16,086 bases of DNA, from assembly GCA_016256075.1 (NCBI GenBank), contig SDVU01000276.1:1-16086 (forward strand), written 5' to 3'. The position numbers and the translations under genes were made by a program. The notes below the pieces were generated by a model, which was given only the letters and a program-made list of their open reading frames with translations, ran no database searches and was not told where the DNA came from. This DNA is from Dictyocoela muelleri (Eukaryota > Microsporidia). The first letter of the stretch is position 1. Each line of letters starts with the position of its first letter. Shown here piece after piece: positions 1-9,255 of this stretch.

Positions 1-321
1 AAAGATCTGCAAATAGTTTCAGAATTTGTATCAAAAATAACTTCAATTTCAGAATATCTTGAAAATAAGTCCATCATCACTAATATGAAAAATTTCTCAT
101 GCTTTCTCGTATTTTTAAATTTTGAAAGTAAAATAGGTCATTTTATATCAATTCGACAACATCATTAACATCGTTTATATCAATAGCGTAGCTTGTTACT
201 AATTTATTAAACAACTGTTCCTTTTCATTATTACATTCTGGACACTCTGCGCATATTTTTGATGTAAAATTTCACAAACTTGGAATTTTAAAATAACTTT
301 TAAGTGTTTTCTCGAACACTC

Positions 322-2238
322 TTATACCTGGTGAATAAGTTCATTGTGCATTTTTAATAGAAAATCAAATACCATTTTGTAATCTGACGTATTCTTAATA
401 CTTTTATTTTTTGAGTTAAAAAAAAATTTTAAAATATTATTTATATTTGTGGGAAATGGGAACAAACAATTATGATTGTATGTTTCTGGTGTCGCCAGAA
501 ATAAATATCTTGAGAGCGCATCTGCATCTGAATTTTTTATTCCTTCAATATGTCTCAGACAATAGTCATACTCTTCCATAAGCAGTTTCCATCTTTGGAC
601 TCGCTTAGTAATATCACCATTAAAGGTCAAATTTTTGTTGTCCGTTTCAATTATGACTTTTGAATTGAAGATCAAAGGTTTAAAATGTTCAAGAGAATTA
701 ATAATTGCGAGAAATTCTTTTTCGATCGTGGTATAATTTGCTTCTTGTCGACTATATTTTTTGCTGTATAATCCTACTATCTTTCCATCTTGCATCAGGA
801 CAGAGCCTAGCCCGACATCTGAGGCGTCACATCTCAATATGAATTCATTATTAAGGTCTGGGTGATGAATAAATCCTTTGTTTTTTGTCATATTTAAAAT
901 TTCTTGAATTTTTTTTGCGTCTTCGTCTGATAATTTTATTATATTTCCTTTTCCTTTTAGTTTCTCGTAGAGATCAGCTGTTATAATTGATAAATTTGGG
1001 ATAAAGGGGCGAAACCAGTTAATGAACCCTAAAAGTTTTTGCAGGTGTTTTTTTGTTCTAATTTTGTTCGTATCATATAACTCTACTTTAGATATCACGG
1101 GCTTGATTCCTTCCTTATTTATCTTATGGCCTAAAAATTTTATTTCTTTTTGGGCGAATACGCTTTTTTCGAAATTTATTGAAACACAATTTCTTTGAAG
1201 AATATCAAATAGTTCTTTTAAAATTTCATAATGCTTTTCTTCTGTTTCGGTATGAACCAATATATCATCCATATAGATAACAACGTTTTCCATTTTTTCC
1301 AAAATCATATTCATTGCTTTCTGAAATGTAGCAGGGGTGTTACAAAGCCCAAATGGCATCCTCTTGAATATATATGTTTTTTTCAATATTATAAATCCGG
1401 TGGTTTCCATAACATCTTCCTTTATACCGATTTGATAGTATCCTTGATTAAGATCTATCACAGAGAATATCTCAGATCCCTTCAGATTCGCCATTATTTC
1501 GTATATATTCTGAGTGATCTGGTGAATGCGTTTAGTTATGGTATTAAGATTTCGGTAGTCAACAACTAATCTCAACTTGCCATTTTTCTTTTTAATAACG
1601 AACGCGGGCGATATATACTTAGAATTTCTCTCCTCAATAATATTTTGCATTTTCAATTGTTCTAAATGTTCATTGACTTCCGATTTTATTCCCACTGGTA
1701 TTGGATATTCTTTTGGTCTAATTTTAAGTTCAGAAATTTTTTCTATTCCATGTTTTATAACCTTTATGTGCCCTACTTCCGGATTTTGTTTACGAGTTTT
1801 GTGTATTAAATGTTTGATTTCGTCCTTTATTGAACATATTTTTGTTTTATTCAGTATTTTATCATCACAATGATTGTTAATCATTGAGCTTTGTTTTAAC
1901 TCATACTCATATCCATCTAGCCTTACAAAACCATCCTTAATATTTATTATTGCATCATTTTCCATAAGGAATCTCATTCCTAAAATCAAAATCTTATTCG
2001 GGTTAGGAAGAACTAAAAATTTGCTTTTATATGTAATATTTTTATCTTCTACTAGATTAAACGCTAAATGACAATATTTAGCGATTTTAACAGTAGATCC
2101 ATTGGCTACTTCTGCAATTTTTTCTTCGTTGAGTTCATTTTGAGGTATTATGTAATTAATAGCGACATTTTCCGGAATGTAGTTTTCGACTGATCCCGTG
2201 TCAATCATTGCATTTATGTTCTTTCCACCAACCTTCAT
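322..2238 (-). CDS. Pol polyprotein part: protease, reverse transcriptase, RNase H
   Basis: The frame codes 638 residues. An aspartic protease begins almost at the N-terminus, with DTGS at 13-16 and ILGM at 85-88. Reverse transcriptase spans about 165-400: the finger region has VDYRNLN near 226, IDLNQGYYQI at 261-270, RMPFGLCNTPATF near 293-305 and the catalytic YMDD at 322-325, followed by FLGH at 368-371. The tether and RNase H follow, with CDASDVGLGS near 470-479, the IEKEFLAI helix near 505-512, ETDNKNL near 531-537 and DADALSR at 571-577. The last residues (MHNELIHQV) look like the beginning of an integrase HHCC finger. These motifs make the Ty3/gypsy assignment firm. The frame shares phase with gag upstream. 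Confidence 0.92.
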   Translation of the reverse strand: MKVGGKNINAMIDTGSVENYIPENVAINYIIPQNELNEEKIAEVANGSTVKIAKYCHLAFNLVEDKNITYKSKFLVLPNPNKILILGMRFLMENDAIINIKDGFVRLDGYEYELKQSSMINNHCDDKILNKTKICSIKDEIKHLIHKTRKQNPEVGHIKVIKHGIEKISELKIRPKEYPIPVGIKSEVNEHLEQLKMQNIIEERNSKYISPAFVIKKKNGKLRLVVDYRNLNTITKRIHQITQNIYEIMANLKGSEIFSVIDLNQGYYQIGIKEDVMETTGFIILKKTYIFKRMPFGLCNTPATFQKAMNMILEKMENVVIYMDDILVHTETEEKHYEILKELFDILQRNCVSINFEKSVFAQKEIKFLGHKINKEGIKPVISKVELYDTNKIRTKKHLQKLLGFINWFRPFIPNLSIITADLYEKLKGKGNIIKLSDEDAKKIQEILNMTKNKGFIHHPDLNNEFILRCDASDVGLGSVLMQDGKIVGLYSKKYSRQEANYTTIEKEFLAIINSLEHFKPLIFNSKVIIETDNKNLTFNGDITKRVQRWKLLMEEYDYCLRHIEGIKNSDADALSRYLFLATPETYNHNCLFPFPTNINNILKFFFNSKNKSIKNTSDYKMVFDFLLKMHNELIHQV

Positions 2239-2253
2239 AGGTATTACTAATAT

Positions 2254-3207
2254 TTAGGGATTCTTTTGCGGTTCTCTAATGGAATAAGATTTCATTTCAT
2301 CATTGTCGGAGGTTTTTTCTCTTTCCTTTATTGTCTTATTCTTACTATAACTGCTTTTATGTCTCAATATCTCTTTATTAGGATTATTACACTTTAGTGC
2401 TCTACATTCATGTTCATTATGAGATGCTGACTTATGAAAAGAACAATATTTTTCGAATTTTGCGTTTCTTGATTTTGAATCGCTGTATTTTGTACCCCTT
2501 TGTATTGATGGGGTATGATTTTTATTTTTATGATTTCTTTCATGTTTATATGTATACTCTTTACTTTCGTTACTGTCCATTAATACTTTCAACTTCTCAA
2601 TACATAGCTGATCCATATCTGATAGAATTCTGAAGTAGTTATTAAAGGATCGATCGCTACACTTTACTAATTCAAATTTAACGTTATCATTAAGACCCAT
2701 AAAAAATGTTTCTTCAATTTTTAAATTTATTATTTGATCATTCCACCCTAAACACATTCCTATCTTTTGACAATTTACTTCAATTTCTTTTAAGTATGCA
2801 CGGATCGTGAAGTAATCGTTTTGTGTAATTTTGCTTAACCGGTTCTGATATATGTGCACATTGTTTGGATTATATTTCAAGTTTAATATTTTGTTCATCA
2901 TATCTGTACTGTCGGCGGGCTTTAGTATCTGATGTTGTATTGAGATATCTACTATTTGTGTTAGAACTTCCATTTTTGCATCCTCCGACCATTTGCAGAT
3001 TCTTGCCACCTCATTGAAACAGGTTCTCCATATTAGCAAGTCTTGGTCTTTTATTGATGTAAGGATGTTTAGTTTATGTGCATTCTTCAATCCTGATATT
3101 TCACTCTTGTATTCGAACAACGCTACCTCAAATTTATCGTCAACCTTGGGTATTCTTTTCGATGTAATTTCTTCGTTTGATATTTCATCCTTCAGTCGAT
3201 TTATCAT
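2254..3207 (-). CDS. Gag-like protein of the gypsy element
   Basis: The frame codes 317 residues from an ATG. Gag forms the particle and binds element RNA. The middle (about 60-210) is mostly helical with no obvious membrane segment, as expected for a capsid-like domain. A basic, Lys/Asn/His-rich stretch (about 216-252) is followed by a zinc-knuckle variant with Cys255, His258, His263 and Cys268, i.e. C-X2-H-X4-H-X4-C in place of the usual C-X2-C-X4-H-X4-C. The tail after it is again Lys-rich. The pol frame follows 15 bp downstream in the same reading frame. Capsid homology is inferred from position, size and the knuckle; the sequence itself is not otherwise familiar. No CCC-type signal is seen before its ATG, unlike the two host genes to the right. 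Confidence 0.75.
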   Translation of the reverse strand: MINRLKDEISNEEITSKRIPKVDDKFEVALFEYKSEISGLKNAHKLNILTSIKDQDLLIWRTCFNEVARICKWSEDAKMEVLTQIVDISIQHQILKPADSTDMMNKILNLKYNPNNVHIYQNRLSKITQNDYFTIRAYLKEIEVNCQKIGMCLGWNDQIINLKIEETFFMGLNDNVKFELVKCSDRSFNNYFRILSDMDQLCIEKLKVLMDSNESKEYTYKHERNHKNKNHTPSIQRGTKYSDSKSRNAKFEKYCSFHKSASHNEHECRALKCNNPNKEILRHKSSYSKNKTIKEREKTSDNDEMKSYSIREPQKNP

Positions 3208-3539
3208 TCTCTTTTAGCTCAAATTGATGCGTACGTCTAAAGGGTTATTAAATAAAACATAATTAATTATAAAAGATTTGTTAAAGTTTTTTATTGATTG
3301 GTGGTCGTCTTGATTGCGTCTTCTTACGTCGTGCATGGGTTTTGAAACCTCATGCTTTTTATGTCTTTTTTATCAATAAATGTTACCATCTTTTTCTCTC
3401 CTAGAATCATCTAGATCATTCGTTGTGGCGCTCTTCATTCAACATTGATTTTTTTTCCAAAATTTTCAACACGAATATCAAACTCATTTGTGGTGGGTTC
3501 TTGAGACACCACAGTATATTTAATTTCTCAGCAATTTTT
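3208..3539. other. Leader and possible LTR part of the gypsy copy; no gene
   Basis: This is the sequence 5' of gag on the minus strand and should hold the untranslated leader, primer-binding site and part of the upstream LTR. I could not recognise a primer-binding site, and no second copy in the window defines an LTR border. One imperfect hairpin lies at 3333-3355, with 10-11-bp arms around a two-base loop. Nothing here reads as a host gene. Confidence 0.4.
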
Positions 3540-3867
3540 GGGTTCTACTGCAGGTTTCTGACACCTCTCTGGGAAAAAAATCGCACCTATAAGAGGAAAC
3601 AAGATGATTCTTTTTTTGAAAATGGCGTAAATGACGAGATAAGATAGAAAACATAATTTTATATTATATTATAAATATACTAAGATTTTCTAAATTTGGT
3701 GCTGGCACTTATTTCAGAAAATCTTAATATATTTAAATATATATTAGAAAACTTTGTTTGTTATCATATTTCCTCATTTACGCCATTTTTAAAAAGGAGT
3801 CATCTTGTTTTCTCTTATAGGTGCGTTTTTTTTTCCAGAGAGGTGCCAGAAACCCGTAGCAGAACCC
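3540..3867. repeat. 328-bp near-complete inverted repeat (foldback/MITE-like)
   Basis: The two halves are inverted copies of each other almost end to end: about 155 bp per arm around a ~15-base centre (3696-3710). The outer ends read gggttct and agaaccc. Inside, blocks such as acctctctgg, gcacctataagag and atggcgtaaatga recur inverted on the right, and the arms meet at aagattttct / agaaaatctt. Differences are scattered and few compared with the old LTRs nearby. T-rich runs (attttt, tatttt) flank both ends, so a target duplication cannot be told from low complexity. It is probably a non-autonomous foldback element; transcription would yield a long hairpin RNA. Open frames across it are by-products of the repeat. 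Confidence 0.85.
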
Positions 3868-4196
3868 TATTTTTTATAATTTTAATAAAGATCCCGAAAA
3901 AAAATAGAATTTTATATTTTTTTATATGGATTTAATAATACCCCGGTTTTAGCTTCCAACTAATAATATATAATTTTTCTGATAATATTTATAAATATAG
4001 GACCGAGAAGAAAGATATGAATTGAGAAACCAGAGTGTCGTATACTTTGGCGAACAATACCACACTATATTCAAACAAATTCACAAATAAAATTACAAGA
4101 AATTAATTCTAAAACAAATTGCATTATTTAATTAATAATTAACTGAACAAAGGAAGTCATATCACGAACCTCAAGTATAATATTGACAAATATTTT
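3868..4196. other. AT-rich spacer, no gene seen
   Basis: No convincing reading frame, RNA gene or inverted repeat was seen. Around 4155-4180 the minus strand has a short GGTTCG-containing stretch that faintly resembles the tRNA-like heads described elsewhere in the window, but it is too short to call. Confidence 0.5.
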
Positions 4197-4348
4197 GACA
4201 ATAATTCAATATGTGTGATTACAAATACATTTGGTTCTACAACGCATTAGCCGCCCTCTATTTTTTTTAGAAAATAGTCATCCGTAATAGGAAATTAAAT
4301 GGTTTTTGTTTGAAATAAGCATAATATCACGAGTTATCTTTAGATATG
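4197..4348 (+). repeat. ~150-bp dispersed repeat, copy A
   Basis: It shares an ordered series of blocks with copy B at 5163-5307: gacaataattcaat, ggttctacaac, ttagccgccctc, ttagaaaat, catccg, gtttgaaataagc and gttatctttaga. The inverted copy C at 11137-11258 shares the right-hand blocks. It abuts the left terminal inverted repeat of the 805-bp element directly, and its last bases appear to be cut off by that element when compared with B and C. No coding potential or terminal inverted repeat of its own is seen. Confidence 0.7.
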
Positions 4349-5153
4349 ACAGCCCGTCAAAAACGCCAATGACGTTTTTACGGTCAAAAAAGTTGGCGTT
4401 CTTTCCGTAAAAAACGATAATTTTTCAGAAAATAAAAAAAATAACTTAATTATAACTCAAATTAATAACCAAATTTTTGAAAAATTCAAAACAATAATAG
4501 AATGTATAATTTATAAGAATATTCGCTTTTTGCATATTTATTGTTAAAAGTATAATTTTTATTTTTTTTAAAATTTTAAATTTCATTATCTTTCTTCAAA
4601 TTTAAAAAAAAATTGTTAATGTATTTTTCCTTTTTTTAAAATTTACTATTGAAATAACTGCCTTAAGCTTTACAGCCAATTTTGTTGTAATAGAAATATT
4701 ATTAATTATTCTACTGTGAACTGACAATGATTATAGTTTTTTATATAATTAACTGGATCAGTCTCATTATTTCCCCAGGGGAAAAATGGGACTGATCTAA
4801 ATTTTATTATTATTTTTATTATTATTTTAATTTAAAAGTTGTTATTATTTTTAACCCCTGTAGGGGATAAAAAAATGGGAGTGATCGCCTCGGGGAAAAA
4901 TAATGGGACTGGTCCTAAAATTCTAAGATGTTCATAAAAATATTTCTTCAAGAACCTAAGCTAAAATCAACTGTAAATCGTGGAGAAACTCGAGCGTTTT
5001 TTAACGGTGAAAAATTTATTTAGGTTAGATTTATATTTTTTTTCTTTTTATATTAACCCCTTTATTTTTATAATTTTCAATAAAACTTGGCGTTTTTACG
5101 AAAAAAACACCCTTTTTGACCATAAAAACAGCAAAGGCGTTTTTACGGGCTGT
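4349..5153. mobile_element. 805-bp non-autonomous DNA transposon with ~65-bp terminal inverted repeats
   Basis: Both ends start with ACAGCCCGT read inward. The left arm (about 4349-4412) and right arm (about 5088-5153) match in blocks: the terminal nonamer, aaacgcc, gtttttacggtcaaaaa and a second cgtaaaaa(a)cg. Repeated aacgcc/cgtttttacg words inside each arm look like subterminal motifs. No transposase frame remains inside; the interior is AT-rich and holds the smaller foldback element at 4755-4915. No short target duplication is evident, but the element lies between two direct copies of a ~150-bp repeat. The superfamily is not recognised. The frame at 4980-5165 lies mostly within the right arm and is not a gene. 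Confidence 0.75.
4755..4915. mobile_element. 161-bp foldback element nested in the 805-bp element
   Basis: A ~22-bp unit occurs four times. It is inverted at 4755-4776, then forward at 4777-4798, 4862-4886 and 4892-4915. The forward form is approximately GGGGAAAAATGGGACTGATC. The first two are head to head with no spacer and form a hairpin of about 21 bp; the last two are direct copies. The outer ends, ggatcagtctc and gactggtcc, are inverted repeats. The middle is T/A-rich and non-coding. The layout is asymmetric and resembles that of 14396-14678. A non-autonomous element with binding-site-like ends is the simplest reading. Confidence 0.7.
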
Positions 5154-5162
5154 GCAACCTTT

Positions 5163-5307
5163 TAACAATAATTCAATAAACGTGATAAAAAACATTTGTT
5201 TCTACAACGACTTAGCCACCCCTCATTTTTTAGAAAATCGCCATCCGCAAGAGTAAATTAATGATTCTTATTTGAAATAAGCGTAAAATCTGGTTATGTC
5301 TTCAGAT
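5163..5307 (+). repeat. ~150-bp dispersed repeat, copy B
   Basis: This direct copy of the repeat at 4197-4348 begins about 10 bp after the right end of the 805-bp element. Unlike copy A it continues past the shared gtcttcaga block into ...aaatataatata, as copy C also does, so A is the shortened one. It ends about 80 bp before the left LTR-like border at 5386. No coding frame is seen. Confidence 0.7.
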
Positions 5308-5337
5308 TTAAATATAATATATTTTTCCTGCTTTATT

Positions 5338-5366
5338 TATATGGAATTTTCGAAAAATTCCATATA
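5338..5366. repeat. Perfect 13-bp inverted repeat with 3-base centre
   Basis: The arms tatatggaatttt (5338-5350) and aaaattccatata (5354-5366) are exact reverse complements around cga. It stands 20 bp outside the left LTR-like border. It could be a small hairpin terminator-like structure or a remnant of a transposon end; nothing in the sequence decides this. Confidence 0.6.
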
Positions 5367-5385
5367 TAGCTGGTAAAAACATATT

Positions 5386-6323
5386 GTCGATATCACGAGG
5401 AACACGACGTGTTTTATAATAAAAAAAATATAAACTCTTGTTTAATAACTTTTATTTAAATTCTTGCTGTTTCCTCTGAAGGTGTTTGGTGTTCGTTTAT
5501 GCTCCATTGAGTACACGTGTTTATAGAAATTATAGGGTTTTCATCAATTTCAAAAATTGATTTTAAATTATTTAGTAAGTAAAATTGATTTTAAATTCTT
5601 TAGTAGGTCGAAATTGATTTTTCTGTGCCATCTTAACACACGTGTTAAATGCGGGATTGTTTACCATTTACACATCTCCTTCCGTCAAACGATTTTAATT
5701 TCTAATTGACTCCTTACTTACATTCATAACCTCGTCAATTATCACAGTATTACCTATTTTCCAAAACCTATTACTTTATATGTAACCAAAAATTTTGAAA
5801 CTACTTTATCTGGATAGAAATTTCTCTTCATAACTAATCATCTTTTCTATATTAACGTGCTTAATTTTTTCGTTATATTTTACATGTTTACAACATCCAT
5901 AGCTGCCAAACTTGAAAGTTGTCTCCTACCATGACCTTTGGTCCTGCGTGTTCCAATAATACGTCACTTTATAAGCTTCTCGAAAGCCCAGCTGTATACG
6001 AAATCTTCTTTTTATCAATGACTCAGCAGTATATAGGTAATTAGTGGCTTTGAATGAATTTATATTCTTCACTACTTTTTGCCGAGATACGTCGACACAC
6101 TCATCCTGACACACTTAAGAGAGTTCCTTCTGCTTCATTGTCATATTTACCAAGTCTTAATCAGCTATACTGGCTGGAAAAACTGTATATTATACTATAA
6201 TTATATATTTATAACCGCTTAATATAATTTCTTTATTATTTATTAAAGAGTGACGTCATTAGGAGTCGAACCACGATACTTTAATTTATATTAAAGAGTG
6301 TTAAATATTGAACTATCTGGACA
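5386..6323 (-). repeat. LTR-like end, left copy (3' LTR of the fossil)
   Basis: Two blocks match the right copy in order and orientation: an outer block (about 5386-5660 with 10865-11115) and an inner block (about 6010-6323 with about 11330-11740). The outer border is sharp: homology starts at gtcg followed by tatcacgaggaac. Within the outer block about 27 bp around attgattttaaatt is duplicated in tandem. The middle (about 5660-6010) is not recognisably shared with the right copy but is partly shared with the relative at 12889-13190. Usual TG...CA ends are not evident. Its upstream edge on the minus strand is a tRNA-like sequence. Confidence 0.7.
6258..6323 (-). other. tRNA-like head 1, with a perfect B box
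   Basis: On the minus strand a B box GGTTCGACTCC (6262-6272) fits the Pol III consensus GGTTCGANTCC exactly. About 30 bp upstream is a weakened A box TAGTTCAATATT (6304-6315). Between them CTTTAA...TTAAAG (6279-6296) forms a six-pair anticodon-like stem with a six-base loop. No matching acceptor stem is found, so this is not a working tRNA gene but a tRNA-derived sequence. It marks the 5' edge of the left LTR-like copy. Confidence 0.6.
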
Positions 6324-6410
6324 ATTATTTTTTCGTTATACTTAATTGTTTCTTATCATTTGTTTTTTGATTTTATTTTTAACTTCTTCAATATTGATTG
6401 TTATTAATTT

Positions 6411-6757
6411 GGGGTCTATAGTCTATTACTGAGTAATGCTGATTTTTTTATGTTTAATATTTCGTAATAGACAGTAAACCGGGAAAATGATTTGAATTAT
6501 TTTCAATCACTATATGAAACATAAGGGAATACAGTGAGGAACACAAAACTCACGATCTGATATATTTGGTACAAATGAGTGGTTTAGAGACTACCTAAAG
6601 CGGATAGGTATGGTAAATGAAATTATAACATGTCATATATGCTTTCCTCTATGGTTTTAGGCCCGAACAATACCGGAATAAACAAAAACCAGTTTGAGGT
6701 CAATTTAGACAGTAAATAAAAAAATCAGCATTACCCTTGGAATAGACCATCGACTCT
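6411..6757. mobile_element. 347-bp MITE-like element with ~40-bp terminal inverted repeats
   Basis: The left arm (6411-6450) and right arm (6717-6757) share gtctatt and an uninterrupted gtaatgctgattttttta in inverted form, with further matches to the ends. A possible aattt target duplication flanks it (6406-6410 and 6759-6763), but this is low-complexity sequence. The interior has no coding frame; a tagacagtaaa word occurs twice in direct orientation near the two arms. It lies between the left LTR-like end and the internal part of the gypsy fossil, so it entered that element after it had inserted. Confidence 0.75.
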
Positions 6758-8564
6758 AAATTTGTACACGTTATAATTAATATAATCATTAAAAAAAAAT
6801 TTAGTTGGAAATACTGTCGTTCAATTGACTGTCAAATTGATTCTTCGCCATATATTCCATTTAAATTCTACGAATGATCACTTTCTTGAGAATCTCAAAG
6901 CTATTCCAAGCTCATTATTGATCGTTTAAAACACCGCATTTCCCGTGGGATTATGTAGTGATGTGAGAATAAGATTTATTTTGTACTTCTTCAAAAGTTC
7001 TTTTAGAGCTTGTAATAAATTGTCTACTATTGTCAGTTCTGCAACATTTTGGGATTATGAGTCGTTTTAAACAATTATTTTATACTGCATCGCATATTGT
7101 CATTGAGTTTATGTCCCATATGATTATTATGTCAGTGTATCTACTTATGAATTCAGTAATCGTTAAGATATAAAAATTTTATGTCTCGTATTTGTTTTAA
7201 AGTGAAGTGTCTTTATAGGAACTTTGATGTCAATTGAGATGTTTCATATAAATCAAGTATTCTCTCTACAATCGTAGTTCTTTTCGTTTGTAGATAGTGC
7301 TTTTTTTTCTTTCTGGCATTCAAGGCAGCTTTCAAAAGTAATTTTTATCAATTTATTGATTCCATTAACATTCATATACTCTATAAGTGTTGTTTTGGAC
7401 ATCAAATATCCAGGATGCTGTAAGAATTCATGATTTTATTATGAATCATTTTCGTATATTGTTGGGTTTCGTTGGATTGCTTGAAGGTTAATTGATTAAA
7501 AAGTTTAATAAATTTGTTAAATGTTCTGAATAAGAATTGAAATTAGCATTAAGTTTGTAAAAAGAGGTATGAATGATCAGGTTTCGTTATTCTTGAAAGT
7601 ATGTCTGCTGAGTTATTATGATCATTTTTACATGAGGTTTCGAAAAATCATATTATTGTATGAGGAGTTTCCACGGTGTTTTCGTCCAGTCAAATCATTG
7701 TCGAATAAATAATTGTAATGATCCGTTTTAATAAAGATTATAGAAACCAATATTATCTGTCGGAAGTGATTGAGTGATTTCAATATTGCTAAAAATTCCT
7801 TTTCATAAATTGTATAATCGCAATTATTCTTTTTAAATACCGAGCTATTAGAGCTACTGTTTTGATTTCTTGGAATAATGAATATTCATTGGCAGTTTAT
7901 GGGGCATCTACCTCTAGGATAAAGGGTTTGTTCAGATCAATGAGATTTTAAGAATGATTTTCTTTTATCCTCTCCAGCAGTTTATTAAAATTAATTTCAT
8001 CTTATTTGTTTTATTTTATCTTTCTTTATTTTCTATTAACGTTTCGGTACATGTTTGCAGTTAGTTTAGCGTATTTTTCTCACTAAAGGGTGAAAACAAT
8101 TCAGAAATCGCAATAATTTTTTCAATTTTTTTGTTTTCTAGTTAGTACAAGTTAGCTGCATTAAATGTCATCAGGTCGGCTCTAACATCTTTTTTATCGA
8201 TGATATGACCCAGGAAATGTATATGATTTATTTTAAGTGGATATTTTTCGATGTTTACAGATTCGCCATGGTTATTTAGGCGCGAAAATACATTTTTTCA
8301 GATGTGCATAGATAGTTTTTTCGTTGTTAGAATGTATTAATAGATCATAAATATAAATCTTAACATATTAAATTTTTTTCAAGGTGTTGTCTTAAGGCTT
8401 TTGTAAACGTTCTAGGAGCGTTTGAAACTCCAAAATGCATCCTATGAAAACATACCTTGTCCTGTCAATCCTAAATGCATTTTTATCGATGTATTCATCA
8501 CCCATTTCTATCTGATAATAACCCTAGTTCTGGATCTTGTATCTTTTCCGGGCTAAATAAAAGG

Positions 8565-9255
8565 GTCCCAATTGATTTATTTTTATCTAAATATATTTAA
8601 TTGAAATATAAAAAAACAATCAAAAATAAAAATTTAAATAAAATCATTATAATAAATGAAAAACAATATAATTATATTATTAAAAATAATCAGAAATTCA
8701 TTATTGAGCGTATTGGTCAAACATCGTTTTTTAAATGTATATTCTTAGAGCAATTCATCAATATTACATCTTTTAACACTGTGATCTTTTCTCATTGAAG
8801 ATATTAAAGTATTATTCATCCTTAAATACCTCCTCTCTAAAAAAATATCATAATCTACGCAATATGGCATTAAAAAAGGAAAATAAATTTTTTTTATATT
8901 TTCTTTTATACATATTGCGAAAATCAGTTTTAAATATGTATAAAAAAATTATAAAAAATTTATTTGTCTTTGTTAATACCATTTGTGTATATTCGATATT
9001 TTACTAGAGAAAGAGTATCTAAGGAAGAATAGACCCCAATATTTATAAAGGGGGAAATTTCATCACATAATACGCAAATAATCGCTGGCTCTAATGTATG
9101 TTTTTTTATTAAATAATTAAATGCGCCTTATAATGTAAAAATGCATTATTATTGAAGTAATTCTATAATGAGTTATTATTTAAAATAATTAAATTCTAAC
9201 AAAAAATCAATTTTAGTGCTTTTGTATACTAGAAAATATTTGACTTCCATTAATA
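8565..9255. other. ~0.7-kb foreign block inside the fossil RT region
   Basis: RT-related sequence on the minus strand stops near 8560 and resumes near 9265, judged by comparison with the younger gypsy copy. The block between is even richer in A and T and has no counterpart there. Two short plus-strand frames (8601-8798 and 8795-9007) overlap slightly, but both lack an ATG start and show no recognisable domain, so I do not call them genes. No terminal inverted repeats or target duplication could be found. It may be a decayed insertion of unknown type. Confidence 0.4.

Larger units (their letters stand above)
1..3236 (-). mobile_element. Ty3/gypsy LTR retrotransposon copy, cut by the window edge
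   Basis: The minus strand carries gag followed by pol in the order protease, reverse transcriptase, RNase H. The start of an integrase zinc-binding region points off the left edge, with an H-X4-H pair near the end of the open pol frame and a C-X2-C pair in the 200-260 region. The order protease-RT-RNase H-integrase is that of Ty3/gypsy elements. The integrase part does not look whole and the element runs out of the window, so no downstream LTR can be seen. The gag and protease-RT-RNase H frames are open and all core motifs are present, so this copy is much younger than the fossil at 5386-11740. The right border is approximate; the upstream LTR is probably somewhere to the right of 3208 but has no second copy here to define it. 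Confidence 0.85.

Noticed and set aside
1231-2071. Plus-strand frames opposite pol
   Set aside because: They are mirror frames of a clear protease-RT-RNase H gene.
4140-4200. A fifth tRNA-like head on the minus strand (GAGGTTCGTGATATGAC)
   Set aside because: Only the GGTTCG word and a few AT-rich stretches fit; the LTR core that follows the other four heads was not found.
5926-6114. A minus-strand 62-codon frame
   Set aside because: It lies within the left LTR-like end, and related copies do not keep the frame.
6258-6323. A functional tRNA gene
   Set aside because: The B box is perfect, but the A box is weak and no acceptor stem can be paired.
8601-9007. Two overlapping plus-strand frames as a small gene pair
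   Set aside because: Neither begins with ATG, the translations are mostly Ile/Lys/Asn/Tyr/Phe as expected from very AT-rich DNA, and no domain is recognisable.
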